Assembly: GCF_009936235.1 (NCBI RefSeq)
Contig: NZ_AP022314.1
Span: forward strand, 1,922,001 to 1,986,000
DNA: 64,000 nt
Direction of reading: 5' to 3'
From: Mycobacterium xenopi
Lineage (GTDB): Bacteria; Actinomycetota; Actinomycetes; Mycobacteriales; Mycobacteriaceae
Position numbers and translations under genes: made by a program. Shown piece after piece: positions 29,501-40,272 of this stretch. The notes beneath the pieces were generated by a model that did not search any database, had not been told where the DNA came from, and saw nothing but the letters and a program-made list of their open reading frames with translations. How positions within the stretch are numbered: position 1 is the first letter of the stretch; every line of letters starts with the position of its first letter.

Positions 29501-32500
29501 CGCCGGCATGTTTTCCCGACTGCTCGGGCGCGAGCAGGTGGGAGTTGACGATTCGTTTTTCGACCTGGGCGGGCATTCATTGGTGGCCACCAAGCTGGTC
29601 GCCGCGATTCGTTCGGAATGCGGTGTGGAACTGGGTATCCGGGACGTCTTCGAGCTGGCGACGGTGGGCCAGCTGGCCGAACGCATCGACCAGTTGAAGT
29701 CCGGCGCGGTGACGCTCAGGCGGCCGAAGCTGGTTCGGACATCCCACGATGGACCGGCGCCGCTGTCGGCTTCTCAGTTGCGTACCTGGTTCGCCTATCG
29801 CATCGACGGACCCAGCGCGGCCAGCAACATTCCGTTCGTCGCCCGGCTGACCGGGCCCTGCGACGTGGACGCACTGGTCGCAGCGGTCAGCGACGTGGTG
29901 TGCCGCCACGAGATTCTGCGCACCACCTACACCGAGATCGACGGTGTCCCTTACCAAGTAGTCAACCCCACCCGTAAGTTTCCGGTGCGCCGGGCGGTCG
30001 GCAGTGGGGAGGAGTGGCTGCAGGCGGAGCTGGAAGCCGAGCGCAAGCATTGCTTCGACCTCGAACGGGAGTGGCCGTTGCGCGCCGCCGTACTGCGCAC
30101 CGGTGAAACCCACGTACTGTCGCTGGTGGTGCACCACATCGCCATCGATCACTGGTCGGGCGGTGTGCTGTTCGCCGACCTGCTGACCGCCTACCGGGCC
30201 CGCCGCACCGGTCAAGCTCCGTCGTGGGCGCCGTTGCCCCTGCAGTACGCCGACTACGCGGTCTGGCAAGGCGCGCTGCTATCCGAGCCGACCGGCGCGC
30301 AGGCAAGTATCGCCGCGATCCAACGCGACTACTGGAAGCGCCAATTGGATGGGCTTCCCGAGGACACTGGGCTGCGGCCGGACTTGCCGCGACCGCCGGT
30401 CCCCGGTGATGCCGGTGACTCCGTCGGATTCACCGTCGACTCGCGAACCCGCGCCAAGCTCGTATCGCTGAGCCGCGAGCTCGGGATCACCGAGTTCATG
30501 CTGCTGCAGTCGGCTGTAGCGGTGGTGCTGCACAAAGCCGGTGGCGGCGTGGACATTCCGCTTGGTACGCCGGTGGCGGGGCGAACCGAAGCCGAACTGG
30601 ATCAGCTGGTCGGCTTTCTCGTCAACATCCTGGTACTGCGCAATAACCTGGGTGGCAACCCGACGCTGCGCGAAGTGCTGCGCCGGGCCCGCGAGACGGC
30701 GTTGGCCGCATATGCACACCAGGATTTGCCGTTCGACCGGGTGGTCGACACGGTCAGCCCGGTGCGCTCGCTATCCCGTAACCCGTTGTTCCAGGTCGTT
30801 ATTCACGTCCGCGATCAGCTCCCTGCTGCGCGCGTGGTCGACTCCGGTCCCGGCGGGAAGACGCTTTTCACGGCGCTGGAGCCTCCGTTCGACATGGCTC
30901 ACGCCGACTTGAGCGTGAATTTCTTCACCAGCGGTTCCGGGCAGCACGGTTACACCGGTTTCATCCTCTACCGAACGGAGCTGTATCGGCGGGCCACCAT
31001 CGAGCGGTTTGCCGGCTGGCTTACGCAAGTGGTCAACGCGTTTGCCGATAACGTCGATTCGACGTTGCGCGACGTACAGCTGATCGACGCCGCAGACCAG
31101 CGGCACATTCTGACCCAATGGAGCCGCGGCGCTGAACCGCCCGCCGATCGTCCGCTGACCATCCCCGAACTGCTCGAGCCCAGCCGGGAATTCGGTGCCG
31201 ACCGCATCGCCTTGCGCTGCCGGGACGAACAGCTCGATTTCCCTGCGCTGCACCGCCGTTCAGACAACTTCGCGCAGCTGCTCGCCGATCACGGCGTGGG
31301 GCCGGGATCGTTGGTCGGCCTCTCGACGCGCCGCGGCATCGACATGGTGGTCGCGCTGGTGGGCATCATGAAGGCCGGGGCGGGCTTTTTCCCACTCGAT
31401 CCCGCTTACCCCCGCGCGCGCAAGCAGTTCATGCTCGACGACGTCGAGCCGCGGGTCGTGGTGGTCACCGCCGAAGCTCTCGACACCATGCCGGACGTGC
31501 CCCAAGTGACGCTGATTTCGCTCGACGACCCGGCCGTCCAGCACGCGATGGCCGCCGATGGCCGGCCGCGCCGGCTACCGCTGCCAGATCCCGAGGACCC
31601 GATGTATCTGGTGTTCACGTCGGGATCGACCGGCAAGCCCAAGGGTGTGCTGGGCACTCACCGAGCGATGACGACCCGACTGAACTGGCAGCTATGGCAT
31701 TACCCGGTGTCGGGCAACGACATTCGGCTGGCACAGGCGTCCATGACGTTCCTCGAAGGGTGCATGGAGACGTTGGCCGGAGTGGCCGCCGGGGCCACCA
31801 CGATCCTGGCCGACGATGCCGAGCACCGCGACCCCGAAGCGCTCGCGGCTCTGATACGACGCCACGCGATAGCACAGGTGACCGCGGTGCCCAGCCTGGT
31901 TTCCACGCTGGTGGACGAATGGCCCGACGCACTGCGCTCGCTGACCCGGCTGGTGTGCGGCGGCGAGCCGATGACGGTGTCGCTGCAGGAGCGGTTACTG
32001 GCTAAATGCGGTGGGCCGCACGGGCCGGAGCTGCTGAACAACTTCGGCGCCACCGAGACTTCCGGCGCCTTGGTCCGCGGGCCGCTGACCCCGCCGGTGC
32101 CGATTCTGGGTAGACCGCTCCCGGATTCCCAGGTTTATCTGCTCGACGAAGGCCTCAAGGCGGTGCCCGTCGGCGTGGTCGGCGAACTGTACTACGCGGG
32201 CGGACAGCTGGTCCGCGGCTACTGGAGGCGACCCGCCCTGACCGCTTCTCGGTTCGTGGCCAACCCGTACGCCACCGAGCCGGGTGCCCGGTTCTACCGC
32301 AGCGGCGACCGGGCCCGCTGGACCCAAGACGGGCGATTGGAATTCGTGGGCCGCACCGACCACCAGGTGAAGGTGCGCGGATTTCGTGTCGAACTCGGTG
32401 AGGTCGAGGCCGCGCTCAAAGCGGCGGACGGGGTGGCCGCCGCGGCGGCGCGCACCTGGGAGGTGGACGGCAGCACGACGTTGGCCGGGTACGTGGTGCC

Positions 32501-33047
32501 CCACCAGCCGCCCGCCGACGAAATTGAGAAGTCGACGTTCGCCGCCACGGTGCGCGCGCATATGGCCTCGACCCTGCCCGGATACATGGTGCCGTCGTCG
32601 ATCACCGTGCTCGACGCGATGCCCAAGACCGAATCGGGCAAATTGAACCGGCCCGGGCTTCCCAAGCCGGCGGTGAGCACGACAGGCCGAAGCGAACCTC
32701 CGCGCACCGAAACGGAATCCGCGATCGCCCGGGTGTTTGCCGAGGTGCTGTCGGTGTCCGAGATCGGGCGCTTCGACGACTTTTTCGCACTGGGCGGAGA
32801 CAGCATCTTGTCAGTGCAGGTCGCGGCGCGGGCGCGCGGCGCCGGTCTGCCGGTCAGCCCCCGGATGGTATTCGAGAACCCGACGGTGCAGCAGCTGGCC
32901 GCGGTCGTAGAGATCGGGGCAGAGACGCCGGAAACGGCGGCACCCGAGACGGGCGATACCCGGTTCGAACCGATGAGCACCTCCGGGCTTTCGGCCAAGG
33001 ATCTCGCGGCGGCGACCTCGTCCTGGGCCAGGGAGCGCAAGTCGTGA
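26556..33047 (+). CDS. mbtE: Mycobactin NRPS MbtE, two modules (C-A-T-C-A-T)
   Basis: A 2163-residue synthetase; M. tuberculosis MbtE is about 1682 (from memory). Domains: C1 (HHIAWDDGS ~171); A1 ([11 protein letters not shown] ~613; [11 protein letters not shown] with the amine-binding Asp; [20 protein letters not shown]); T1 ([10 protein letters not shown] ~1004); C2 ([11 protein letters not shown] ~1194); A2 ([11 protein letters not shown] ~1687; [29 protein letters not shown]); T2 ([12 protein letters not shown] ~2079). In A2 the position of the conserved Asp235 is Leu (residue 1733, in [11 protein letters not shown]), so it is unlikely to load an ordinary alpha-amino acid. A1 should load (hydroxy)lysine. 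GTG at 26556 was preferred to a TTG at 26544 overlapping the mbtD stop. Confidence 0.93.
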   Translation: MTDTDSRLEEQRLELLRRKLAEKGLLSEPGTATDGGRPAMSDGQRRMWFVQSVDPTGALLNVCVSYRITGAVDVARLHRAVDAVAMRHPLLRTTYHTADDGEAYPITHEDLRPGWALHDLSGLGDQARRLRLEVLAQREFRRPFDLTAEAPLRITLVRLGPDELMLLLTAHHIAWDDGSWVPFFTDLTRAYVDPEALDGTVSVPRERAGNLDEDLAYWRALMSDLPEPLELPGPHGSAVPTTWRSQLAATRLSRATVDRVSALARASGATPYMVLLAGFTALVHRYTHATDFLIAAPVLNRGAGTEGVIGYFGNTVVLRAQPQSRQTFRELLDQTRETAAGAFAHQRVNLDWLVRESNPDRRHGAERMTRVGFGMREADGGAFCLPGVRCERADLRGQFSQLPLNFMVEMDDDGALVEAEYLVEVLDGGLVHQLLNHYTVLLESALAHPDAALFQLALLGEADAGWLRRVSGGENFSTAPTTLPALVSQRASMKPDAVAVVYEGRQYSYNEINQQANRVAHWLIEQGIGTEDRVAVLLDKSPELVITALGVLKAGAVYLPVDPTYPDDRLSFILGDADAKIVLREPVPGLSQYSPENPTRLVRPLHPDNTAYLIYTSGSTGLPKGVPVPHAPIAEYFVWFGDEYQVDETDRLLQVASPSFDVSIGEIFGTLICGARLVIPRPDGLRDVGYLTDLLHREGITSMHFVPSLLGLFLSLPGVYQWRTLRRVPIGGEALPGEIADKFHATFDASLYNFYGPTETVVNATSYPVEGAQGTRIVPIGRPKINTQVHLLDNALQPVPVGVIGEIYIGGTHVAHGYHRRPALTAERFVADPFNPGARLYRSGDLARRNADGDIEFVGRADEQVKIRGFRIELGEVAAAITVDPSVGQAVVVAADLPQLGKSLVGYVTPADGAGTDSVDVERIRAWVAAALPDYMTPAAYVVLDEIPITTHGKIDRDSLPQPQITATVDYREPTTPTESRIAGMFSRLLGREQVGVDDSFFDLGGHSLVATKLVAAIRSECGVELGIRDVFELATVGQLAERIDQLKSGAVTLRRPKLVRTSHDGPAPLSASQLRTWFAYRIDGPSAASNIPFVARLTGPCDVDALVAAVSDVVCRHEILRTTYTEIDGVPYQVVNPTRKFPVRRAVGSGEEWLQAELEAERKHCFDLEREWPLRAAVLRTGETHVLSLVVHHIAIDHWSGGVLFADLLTAYRARRTGQAPSWAPLPLQYADYAVWQGALLSEPTGAQASIAAIQRDYWKRQLDGLPEDTGLRPDLPRPPVPGDAGDSVGFTVDSRTRAKLVSLSRELGITEFMLLQSAVAVVLHKAGGGVDIPLGTPVAGRTEAELDQLVGFLVNILVLRNNLGGNPTLREVLRRARETALAAYAHQDLPFDRVVDTVSPVRSLSRNPLFQVVIHVRDQLPAARVVDSGPGGKTLFTALEPPFDMAHADLSVNFFTSGSGQHGYTGFILYRTELYRRATIERFAGWLTQVVNAFADNVDSTLRDVQLIDAADQRHILTQWSRGAEPPADRPLTIPELLEPSREFGADRIALRCRDEQLDFPALHRRSDNFAQLLADHGVGPGSLVGLSTRRGIDMVVALVGIMKAGAGFFPLDPAYPRARKQFMLDDVEPRVVVVTAEALDTMPDVPQVTLISLDDPAVQHAMAADGRPRRLPLPDPEDPMYLVFTSGSTGKPKGVLGTHRAMTTRLNWQLWHYPVSGNDIRLAQASMTFLEGCMETLAGVAAGATTILADDAEHRDPEALAALIRRHAIAQVTAVPSLVSTLVDEWPDALRSLTRLVCGGEPMTVSLQERLLAKCGGPHGPELLNNFGATETSGALVRGPLTPPVPILGRPLPDSQVYLLDEGLKAVPVGVVGELYYAGGQLVRGYWRRPALTASRFVANPYATEPGARFYRSGDRARWTQDGRLEFVGRTDHQVKVRGFRVELGEVEAALKAADGVAAAAARTWEVDGSTTLAGYVVPHQPPADEIEKSTFAATVRAHMASTLPGYMVPSSITVLDAMPKTESGKLNRPGLPKPAVSTTGRSEPPRTETESAIARVFAEVLSVSEIGRFDDFFALGGDSILSVQVAARARGAGLPVSPRMVFENPTVQQLAAVVEIGAETPETAAPETGDTRFEPMSTSGLSAKDLAAATSSWARERKS

Positions 33048-36000
33048 CGGCGGTTCACGCCCAAACCGGCGCGGCGGAAATCGAGGACGTGCTGGCGCTG
33101 AGCCCACTGCAGCAAGGTTTCTTTTCACTGGCCAGGCTCGCCGGCGACGGCGTGGATCTCTACACCATGCAGTTCGTCGCCGACATCGAAGGCCCGCTCG
33201 ACGTGGGGCGGCTGCGCCGTAGCGCCGAGGCGATGCTGGTGCGCCATCCGAACTTGCGGGCCTCATTCTGGGACCGCGATCTGCCGCATCCGGTACAGAT
33301 CGTCCCGGCCGAGGCGACGCTGCCGTGGCGCGAACTGGACGCTGAGTCAACCGAATTCGATGCTATCGCGGAAAAAGAGCGACTGACCAACTTCGACCTC
33401 GCCGAAGGCCCGCTGATGCGGTTTCTGTTGCTTCGCTCGCTCGGGCAGGCCCAGCGGTTCCGGTTGATCCTTACCGTGCACCACATCCTGATGGATGCGT
33501 GGTCGTTGTCGGTGTTTTTCCGCGAGCTGATCGCGGCCTACCAGTGCGGGGGTGACACCAGCGGGCTGCCGACTCCGCGGCCCTACCGTGACTACATCGG
33601 ATGGCTTGGAAGACAGGATATTTCGGATACCACCCAGCGCTGGATCGACTACGTCGCGCCACTGCGAAGTCCGACCATCCTGGCTGAGGCCGGCTATTCG
33701 CGGCTGGGCACGGTGATCCCGCAACGCACTGCGCTGTCACTGGATCGGGCGGCTACGACGCGATTGACCGGTTGGGCCCGCGAGCACGGCCTGACCCTGA
33801 ACACCGTGCTGCAGTTCGCGTGGTCGGTGGTGTTGGGCCGGCTCACCGACCGGCGCGATGTCGCGTTCGGCACCGTCGTCTCCGGCCGTCCGCAAGAGCT
33901 GGCCGGTGTCGAGACGATGGTCGGGCTGTTCATCAACACCGTGCCGGTGGTCGTGGAACTCCGGCCAGGGGCATCGGTTCTCGAGCACTGCCGGGTGTTG
34001 CAGCAGCACAGCGCCGCCATGCGCGATCTCGGCTTCCTCGGACTGTCCCAGTTGCAGCGCGCGGCCGGCCGGGGAGCACTATTTGACACGCTGCTGGTGT
34101 TCGAAAACGTCGCCATCGGGCCGACCGCGGAGACCGTGGTCAGTGGGGACGGTGTCCGGTTCCGGCCGGTGGGCGCCGAAAGCCTGGCGCACTATCCGCT
34201 GACCATCGTCAGCTGCCCGCCCGACGACCGGTTGATGCTGATGCTCGAGGCGGTGCCGGAAGCGCTACCGCATCTGTCGGTGGCCGATATCGGCGAACGG
34301 ATTCTCGGCGTCCTGCGCCAGCTGCCGGAGTCGGGAGGTCGCGCCGCGGATCGTCTCGACGCGCTGTTGCCTGCTGAACGGCGCCGGCTCGCCGTGGTCG
34401 AGCCGGTCGTCGCGGACGCCGAATCGTCGACCGTCGCAGCGGCTTTCCTGCGTCAGGCCGACGCCACACCCGACGCGGTGGCGCTGTCGTTCGCGGAGGG
34501 CGCGCTGACCTACGCGGCCTTGCGTGATGCGAGTGCGCGGCTGGCCCACGTGTTGGCCGAGCGCGGAGTCGGCCCGGAAGACCTTGTCGCACTGGCGCTT
34601 CCACGCTCGCCGGCTTCGGTGATCGCGATCTTGGCGGTGCTGCAGGCCGGGGCGGGATATGTGCCGGTGGACCTCGACCTGCCCGAGCAGCGCATCGCGT
34701 CGATTCTGCGGCAGTCGGCGCCGCGGCTCACCGTGACCGTCACGCAGACCGCTGCAAGTGTCGGCGGGTATCCAGACCACGGCGAATTGCTGGTACTCGA
34801 CGATCCCGCCGTGGCTCACCACATCGCCGGCCACGATGCCGACCCGCTGCCCGAGCGGGCCGACCCCGACAACGCCGCCTACGTCATCTTCACCTCCGGT
34901 TCGACCGGTGAGCCCAAAGGCGTCATCGGCACCCATCGCGCCCTGCTGTCCTATTTCGCCGACCACCGCGAACGCGTATACCGCCGGGCCACAGAGACTT
35001 TGGGTCGCCCGCTGCGGATCGCCCACGCCTGGTCGCTGAGCTTCGACGCGTCATGGCAGCCGCTGGTCGGGCTGCTCGACGGCCACGCCGTGCACCTTTT
35101 CGGAGCCGCCGATATGCGCGACGCCGCCCGGCTCGTCGACGGCATCGACCGCTGGCGCATCGACATGATCGACACCTCTCCGTCGATGTTCGGCCAGCTG
35201 GCCGCGGCCGGGCTGCTAGAGCTGCGAGCCGCCGAATGTCCCGGCCGGCCGCGGCTGGCCGTGCTCGCGCTCGGTGGGGAGGCCATCGCCGCCGACGACT
35301 GGGCGCGGCTGCGCGCACTGTCCGGAACCGCGGTGCACAACTGCTACGGCCCCACCGAGACCACCGTCGAATCGGTGGTGGCCGAGGTCGCCGATTCGCC
35401 GGTGCCCAACATCGGTACGGCGGTTCGCGGTGCAAGGGCCTACGTGCTCGACTCGGCGTTGCGGCCGGTGCCCGACGGCGCCGCGGGGGAACTGTATCTG
35501 GCCGGAAACCAGCTCACCCGTGGCTACTTGGGGCGCCCGGGCGCTACGGCGGCAGCGTTCGTCGCAGACCCCTTTGGCGCCGGTGAGCGGATGTATCGCA
35601 CCGGCGATCTGGTGCGGCGGTTGGCGTCGGGCCAGTTGGCCTACCTCGGCCGCGGCGACGACCAGGTGAAGGTGCGCGGCTACCGCATCGAAGTCGCCGA
35701 AGTGGTGTCCGCGCTCTCGGCAAGCCCGGGTGTGGCCGGCGCCGCGGTGATTCCGGTGCGCGGCGCCACCGGCACCCGGCTGCTGGGTTTTGTCACCGCC
35801 GATGGTGATGCCGTGGATGTCGCGGCGGTGCGGGCCCATATCGCGCGGCGGCTGCCCGCCTATATGGTGCCGGCGCGGATCATCGCCGTGGACGCAATGC
35901 CGTTGACCCCGCACGGCAAGCTCGACACCGAGGCGTTGCTGGCCGCTGCCGGCGACCCGCCCGAACCGGGTGCCGGCGCGGGCCGCGCCCCGGCCACCGA

Positions 36001-37633
36001 TACCGAGCGAACGCTGGCGGCCGCGCTGGCCGAGCTGTTCGACGGCGCCACACCCGGCGTGCAGCAGGACCTGTTCGAGTTCGGCATGGACAGCATCGTG
36101 GCGATATCGCTGGCCAACAAGACCCGCCACCTCGGGGTAACGCCGCGGATGGTGTTGGCCAATCCGACGATCGAACTGCTCGCGACGGCCGTGGACGCGG
36201 GCCACGTGACACCCCGCGCCGCGGCGGCCGACGACCCAAACCGATTCGGCGAGGTTGTCGCGCTGCCGATCGTGTCATGGATGTACGAGTACGGAAGCTT
36301 CCGTCGCTTCGTCCAGACCCCGCTCATCGCGTTGCCACCGAATATCACTGCGGCACAACTAGAATCGCTGCTTCAGGCGATGCTTGACCGCCACGACATG
36401 CTGCGTGCCCAGCTCGAAGTCAGCCACGACGGCTATCGGTTGACCACTCGGCCACCGGGCGTTGTGCGCGCCGCCGACATCCTCACCCGGGTCACCGGAG
36501 CGGTGGAGGCCACCCTGAACGTGCACGCACACAAGGTGATCAACCGTATCGATCCGTTCGCCGGGGCGATGGTTCGCGCGCTGTGGTGCGACGACCCGGC
36601 TGGCGGATGTCTGCTCTTGGTCATGCACCACCTGGTGACCGACGCGGTGTCGTGGTTTGTGCTCATGGCTGGGCTGGCGGCGGGCTGGAAGCAGTTGTGT
36701 AGTGGCGAAAAGCTGTTTTTGCCAGGCGAATACACCACCTATCGAGAATTCTCGCGGCTGCTGGCGGAGCGCAGCCGCCGCCCTGAAGTCGCGGCGCAGC
36801 GCGGCTTCTGGCTGGCGCAGCTGCGCGGCCCGGACCCCGCGCTGGGTTCCCGGCGGCCCGACCCACGCCGTGACACCTGGGCCTCGCTGCGCCTGACCAC
36901 GGCGCGCAGCGAGGTCGCCGACACCCGGCTGATGCTGGACAAGGTCGCATCGGCGGGCGCGGGCATCGGTGTGCGGGAGTTTCTGCTGACCGCGCTGACG
37001 ATGACGCTGACGTCATGGCGAGTAGGTCGCGGCGACCCGGTGGGCAACGGATTGGTGGTGGCGCTGGAAGGGCACGGACGCGAAGACGAGCTCGTCGATC
37101 CTGGTGGAGCGGTGGATACGTCGAACACCGCCGGCTGGTTCACTACTGTCTTTCCCGTCAGGCTCCGTCACCCCGGGCAACCCGTTGACATCGACACCGC
37201 ACGCCGCGACCCGGCCGCCGCCCGTGACCTGCTTCGCGCGGTGGCCGATCAGGTCGCCGCGGTGCCCAACAACGGGCTGGACTACGGACTGCTGCGCTAC
37301 CAGCGTCGCGACCCGGCACTGGTCGCCGCGCCGCACCCGCAGGTGCAACTCAACTATGTCGGCCGACTCGACCTCAGCCCCCAGCACCAGGGTGTCGCAC
37401 CGTGGACACTGGTCACCGACCCGGCGCGTCACGCGTGGCTGACCCGAGCACCCGAACCAGAACTGCCGCTGCGCTACACCTTCGACGTGGTGCCAGTGGT
37501 ACATCCCACCGCGGCGGGCCCGCAGCTGATGACCAGCTGGCGTTGGAGCGAACAGCTGAGCACCGAAGACGACGCCACCCAGTTGGCCGCGTTGTGGTGC
37601 GACGCGGTAGCCACCCTGGCGGGTGCGCTGTGA
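33044..37633 (+). CDS. mbtF: Mycobactin NRPS MbtF (C-A-T-E)
   Basis: A 1529-residue terminal synthetase. The C domain begins [15 protein letters not shown] and has HHILMDAWS near 146. The A domain has [11 protein letters not shown] near 617, SFDASWQ with the amine-binding Asp, [22 protein letters not shown] and PHGKLD. The carrier has [12 protein letters not shown] near 1013. The final ~450 residues form an epimerisation-type domain with [30 protein letters not shown] and LNYVGRLD. It should add the second lysine, which cyclises to the azepinone; no thioesterase is fused. It starts with GTGA overlapping the mbtE stop. Confidence 0.93.
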   Translation: MTAVHAQTGAAEIEDVLALSPLQQGFFSLARLAGDGVDLYTMQFVADIEGPLDVGRLRRSAEAMLVRHPNLRASFWDRDLPHPVQIVPAEATLPWRELDAESTEFDAIAEKERLTNFDLAEGPLMRFLLLRSLGQAQRFRLILTVHHILMDAWSLSVFFRELIAAYQCGGDTSGLPTPRPYRDYIGWLGRQDISDTTQRWIDYVAPLRSPTILAEAGYSRLGTVIPQRTALSLDRAATTRLTGWAREHGLTLNTVLQFAWSVVLGRLTDRRDVAFGTVVSGRPQELAGVETMVGLFINTVPVVVELRPGASVLEHCRVLQQHSAAMRDLGFLGLSQLQRAAGRGALFDTLLVFENVAIGPTAETVVSGDGVRFRPVGAESLAHYPLTIVSCPPDDRLMLMLEAVPEALPHLSVADIGERILGVLRQLPESGGRAADRLDALLPAERRRLAVVEPVVADAESSTVAAAFLRQADATPDAVALSFAEGALTYAALRDASARLAHVLAERGVGPEDLVALALPRSPASVIAILAVLQAGAGYVPVDLDLPEQRIASILRQSAPRLTVTVTQTAASVGGYPDHGELLVLDDPAVAHHIAGHDADPLPERADPDNAAYVIFTSGSTGEPKGVIGTHRALLSYFADHRERVYRRATETLGRPLRIAHAWSLSFDASWQPLVGLLDGHAVHLFGAADMRDAARLVDGIDRWRIDMIDTSPSMFGQLAAAGLLELRAAECPGRPRLAVLALGGEAIAADDWARLRALSGTAVHNCYGPTETTVESVVAEVADSPVPNIGTAVRGARAYVLDSALRPVPDGAAGELYLAGNQLTRGYLGRPGATAAAFVADPFGAGERMYRTGDLVRRLASGQLAYLGRGDDQVKVRGYRIEVAEVVSALSASPGVAGAAVIPVRGATGTRLLGFVTADGDAVDVAAVRAHIARRLPAYMVPARIIAVDAMPLTPHGKLDTEALLAAAGDPPEPGAGAGRAPATDTERTLAAALAELFDGATPGVQQDLFEFGMDSIVAISLANKTRHLGVTPRMVLANPTIELLATAVDAGHVTPRAAAADDPNRFGEVVALPIVSWMYEYGSFRRFVQTPLIALPPNITAAQLESLLQAMLDRHDMLRAQLEVSHDGYRLTTRPPGVVRAADILTRVTGAVEATLNVHAHKVINRIDPFAGAMVRALWCDDPAGGCLLLVMHHLVTDAVSWFVLMAGLAAGWKQLCSGEKLFLPGEYTTYREFSRLLAERSRRPEVAAQRGFWLAQLRGPDPALGSRRPDPRRDTWASLRLTTARSEVADTRLMLDKVASAGAGIGVREFLLTALTMTLTSWRVGRGDPVGNGLVVALEGHGREDELVDPGGAVDTSNTAGWFTTVFPVRLRHPGQPVDIDTARRDPAAARDLLRAVADQVAAVPNNGLDYGLLRYQRRDPALVAAPHPQVQLNYVGRLDLSPQHQGVAPWTLVTDPARHAWLTRAPEPELPLRYTFDVVPVVHPTAAGPQLMTSWRWSEQLSTEDDATQLAALWCDAVATLAGAL

Positions 37634-37652
37634 GCCGAACCGAGGAGGCACC

Positions 37653-38954
37653 ATGACCACACTCGCGGTGCTCGGCGCCGGCGCCAAGGCGGTGGCCGTC
37701 GCCGCCAAAGCATCGGTGCTGCGCGACATGGGTGTCGGCACACCGGATGTGGTCGCCGTCGAACGCATCGAGGTCGCCGCCAACTGGCAGGCCAGCGGGG
37801 GGTGGACCGACGGCGCCCAACGGCTGGGCACCAGCCCGGAAAAAGATGTCGGCTTTCCCTACCGATCCTCGCTGGTGCCGCGCCGCAACGCCGAACTCGA
37901 CGAGCGGATGACCCGCTACAGCTGGCAGTCCTACCTGATCACCACCGGTCAGTTCGCCGACTGGATCGACCGCGGCCGACCCGCACCCACGCACCGGCGG
38001 TGGGCCCGGTACTTGCGCTGGGTGGCCGAGCAAGTCGGTATGACAGTGGTGGAGGGCGAGGTCGAGCGGCTCTCCGTCGACGGGGACAGCTGGGCGCTGC
38101 ACACGCACGAAACCACTGTACGGGCAGATGCTTTGATGATCACCGGACCAGGTCAAGCTGAAAAGTCTTTGCTGCCCGGTAATCCGCGAGTGCTCTCGAT
38201 CGCCCAATTCTGGCACCGCGCAGCCGGACCGGACCGGATCTGCGCCGACCGGGTGGCGGTGATCGGTGGCGGCGAGACCGCAGCGTCGATCCTCAATGAG
38301 CTTTTCGGACACCGGGTTTCGACGATCACCGTGATCTCGCCGCAGGTGACACTGTTTACCCGGGGCGAAGGCTTTTTCGAGAACTCGCTGTTTTCCGACC
38401 CGACCGACTGGGGCTTGTTGACGCTGGAGGAGCGTCGCGACGCGGTGGCCCGCACCGACCGCGGTGTGTTCTCAGCGAGTGTGCAGGAGTCGCTGCTGGC
38501 CGACGATCGGATCAGGCACCTGCGTGGCCGGGTGGCTCACGCGGTGGGCCGGGAAGGGCAAATACGGTTGACCCTGAGCACCGATCGGGGCACCGAAAAC
38601 CTGGAAACCGTACACGGTTTCGATCTGGTAATCGATGGGTCGGGCGCCGATCCGCTGTGGTTCTTGACGCTGTTCAGTCAGGACGCTCTTGATCTGCTGG
38701 AACTTGGGCTGGGTGGACCGCTGACGGGCGAGAGCCTGCAGGAAGCGATCGGGTACGATCTTGCTCTCACCGGAGTCACGCCAAAGCTGTTCCTGCCCAA
38801 CCTTGCTGGTCTTACCCAGGGCCCCGGCTTTCCCAACCTTAGCTGCCTGGGGCTGCTATCCGACCGCGTGCTCGGTGCCACCATCGCCCTCCGCCGTCAC
38901 AGGGCCGTCACCGCCGACCCCACCAGAAACCATGAGCACCAATCGATTCGATGA
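37653..38954 (+). CDS. mbtG: L-lysine/acyl-lysine N6-hydroxylase MbtG
   Basis: A 433-residue flavin N-monooxygenase that N-hydroxylates the lysine side chains giving the hydroxamate iron ligands. LAVLGAGAKAVAVAAKA is the N-terminal FAD-binding stretch and VAVIGGGETAASILNEL the NADPH-binding motif. Length matches M. tuberculosis MbtG (431). GAGGAGG lies before the ATG, 19 bases after the mbtF stop. Its end overlaps the start of an mbtH remnant. Confidence 0.94.
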   Translation: MTTLAVLGAGAKAVAVAAKASVLRDMGVGTPDVVAVERIEVAANWQASGGWTDGAQRLGTSPEKDVGFPYRSSLVPRRNAELDERMTRYSWQSYLITTGQFADWIDRGRPAPTHRRWARYLRWVAEQVGMTVVEGEVERLSVDGDSWALHTHETTVRADALMITGPGQAEKSLLPGNPRVLSIAQFWHRAAGPDRICADRVAVIGGGETAASILNELFGHRVSTITVISPQVTLFTRGEGFFENSLFSDPTDWGLLTLEERRDAVARTDRGVFSASVQESLLADDRIRHLRGRVAHAVGREGQIRLTLSTDRGTENLETVHGFDLVIDGSGADPLWFLTLFSQDALDLLELGLGGPLTGESLQEAIGYDLALTGVTPKLFLPNLAGLTQGPGFPNLSCLGLLSDRVLGATIALRRHRAVTADPTRNHEHQSIR

Positions 38955-38985
38955 CGACCACACCATGGGACGCGCCAGAGGTTAG
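38932..38985 (+). pseudogene. mbtH: Remnant of mbtH (first codons only)
   Basis: The ATG inside the end of mbtG opens MSTNRFDDDHTMGRARG and stops at TAG. MbtH proteins begin MSTNPFDDDNG and run about 70 residues. Only the first nine residues match; the conserved core (NxExQxSLWP and the WTDxRPxSL end) is not found in any frame before the cfp2 gene. The position, overlapping mbtG, is the same as in M. tuberculosis. No single inserted or deleted base restores it, so the gene is truly lost here. MbtH proteins help NRPS adenylation domains fold and act. Confidence 0.8.
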
Positions 38986-39044
38986 GCAGACCGTCCGGCG
39001 GATGCAAAGCCGGGGAGACGCCAACCGCCTTGGCTGACGGCAGG

Positions 39045-39548
39045 CTAGGCCGCTGACGCAGCCTGCAGCAGCGTCATCGCCGAACTGCGGGACAGCACCC
39101 AGTTGCCCTGATTGACGAACATGATGTTCTCGGTGACCGGGGCCGCGAGTTTCGGACCGGAGACGGCCACATCGGCGGTGGCGGAGCCGGGGCCGGCGGG
39201 CTGGATATTCGAGATGCTGAACGACAACGGCAGCTGACCGCGTTTGGCCGCTTTTTGCAGCGCGTGATCGGCTGCGTGCGCCTCGACCGGGCTGATGCCG
39301 CCTTCGACCAAGCTGCTCTTACTCGCGAACGAAACATTAGGGTTGGCAAGGCTATTGAGAAGGCTCGACAACTGGTCAGCGCTTGGCAGGTTGGCGGTTT
39401 GGTCCTGTGGCATCGGTGTGCCGAAGACGACAGGCTGCACCGCTGGGTTCACCGGCGACGTGGTGGCTGCCAGGAAGGTCAGGCCGGCGGCTGCGGTGCC
39501 GATGGCGGCCATCGCTGTAACGCCGGTGACGAACTGCTTGACGGGCAT
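39045..39548 (-). CDS. cfp2: Secreted antigen MTB12/CFP-2
   Basis: A 167-residue secreted protein. The Sec signal peptide spans about residues 1-30 ([20 protein letters not shown], then hydrophobic to an Ala-rich cleavage region). The mature part contains [30 protein letters not shown] and a C-terminal [16 protein letters not shown]. This matches M. tuberculosis Rv2376c, a major culture filtrate antigen, in sequence style, length and position next to the mbt genes. Biochemical role is not known. It is convergent with mbtG and divergent from a paralogue. Confidence 0.92.
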   Translation of the reverse strand: MPVKQFVTGVTAMAAIGTAAAGLTFLAATTSPVNPAVQPVVFGTPMPQDQTANLPSADQLSSLLNSLANPNVSFASKSSLVEGGISPVEAHAADHALQKAAKRGQLPLSFSISNIQPAGPGSATADVAVSGPKLAAPVTENIMFVNQGNWVLSRSSAMTLLQAASAA

Positions 39549-39765
39549 GGTTGTCCTTGTCTGTGCTGGGGTCCCGTTGCCGGGCTGTTGTAGTTGTTAA
39601 CGCTGATACCTGTGTCGTCTTGCGGGCCGTTTGTGTTACATGTGCAGCACGGGTCGGCGGCCGGTAACGCCATATCCGGGACACGCGCCGCATAGGATCA
39701 GCCGGCGCCGAGCACCAGACCGGCACAATGACACCGACGTGGACAACCAACGAGAAGGGACAGCC

Positions 39766-40272
39766 ATGACCGTGAAACCGCTCGCCACCGGTGTGGCGAC
39801 CATAGCTGCGATCACCGCCGCCGCCGCGGGCCTGACTTCCGTCGCCGACTCTGTCTCGTCCCAGCCGCAGCCCGTGGCCGTCAGCGCACCATTGCCGCTG
39901 GACCCGCCGCCGGCACCGAACCTGCCCAGCGCCGAACAGCTGACTGATCTCTGCAACCAAGTGACCAACCCGGGCGTGTCATACACGACCAAGATGAACC
40001 TCGTCGAAGGCGGCATCAGCCCGAGTGAAGGCCATGACGCCGACCACAAACTGAGAGAGGCGTACCGGCACGGGTACTTCCCGGAGAACTTCAACGTGGC
40101 GAACATTCAGCAGGCCGGTCCAAATGTCACCGCCGACGTGACCACGACCGGTCCGAAACTGGCGGCACCGGTTACGCAGAACTACACGTTCGTCAACCAG
40201 GGCGGCAACTGGATGATGTCGCACGACTCCGCAGTGGCGCTGCTGCAGACGGCCACAGCCGGAGTCGACTAA
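39766..40272 (+). CDS. Second MTB12/CFP-2-like secreted protein (paralogue)
   Basis: A 168-residue paralogue of the adjacent cfp2 product: a similar signal peptide (MTVKPLATGVATIAAITAAA) and shared blocks such as [39 protein letters not shown] and VNQGGNWMMSHDSAVALLQ. The ATG was chosen from GAGAAGGGA upstream and from the signal peptide. It lies head-to-head with cfp2 across 217 bases, so the pair may share regulation or result from inverted duplication. Its last bases overlap the end of the sigma factor gene, which is convergent. Confidence 0.88.
   Translation: MTVKPLATGVATIAAITAAAAGLTSVADSVSSQPQPVAVSAPLPLDPPPAPNLPSAEQLTDLCNQVTNPGVSYTTKMNLVEGGISPSEGHDADHKLREAYRHGYFPENFNVANIQQAGPNVTADVTTTGPKLAAPVTQNYTFVNQGGNWMMSHDSAVALLQTATAGVD

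Noticed and set aside
36240..37630. A terminal condensation (ester-forming) domain at the end of MbtF
   Set aside because: [28 protein letters not shown] and NYVGRLD are epimerisation-type motifs, so I call it E although its role in cyclic lysine release is open.
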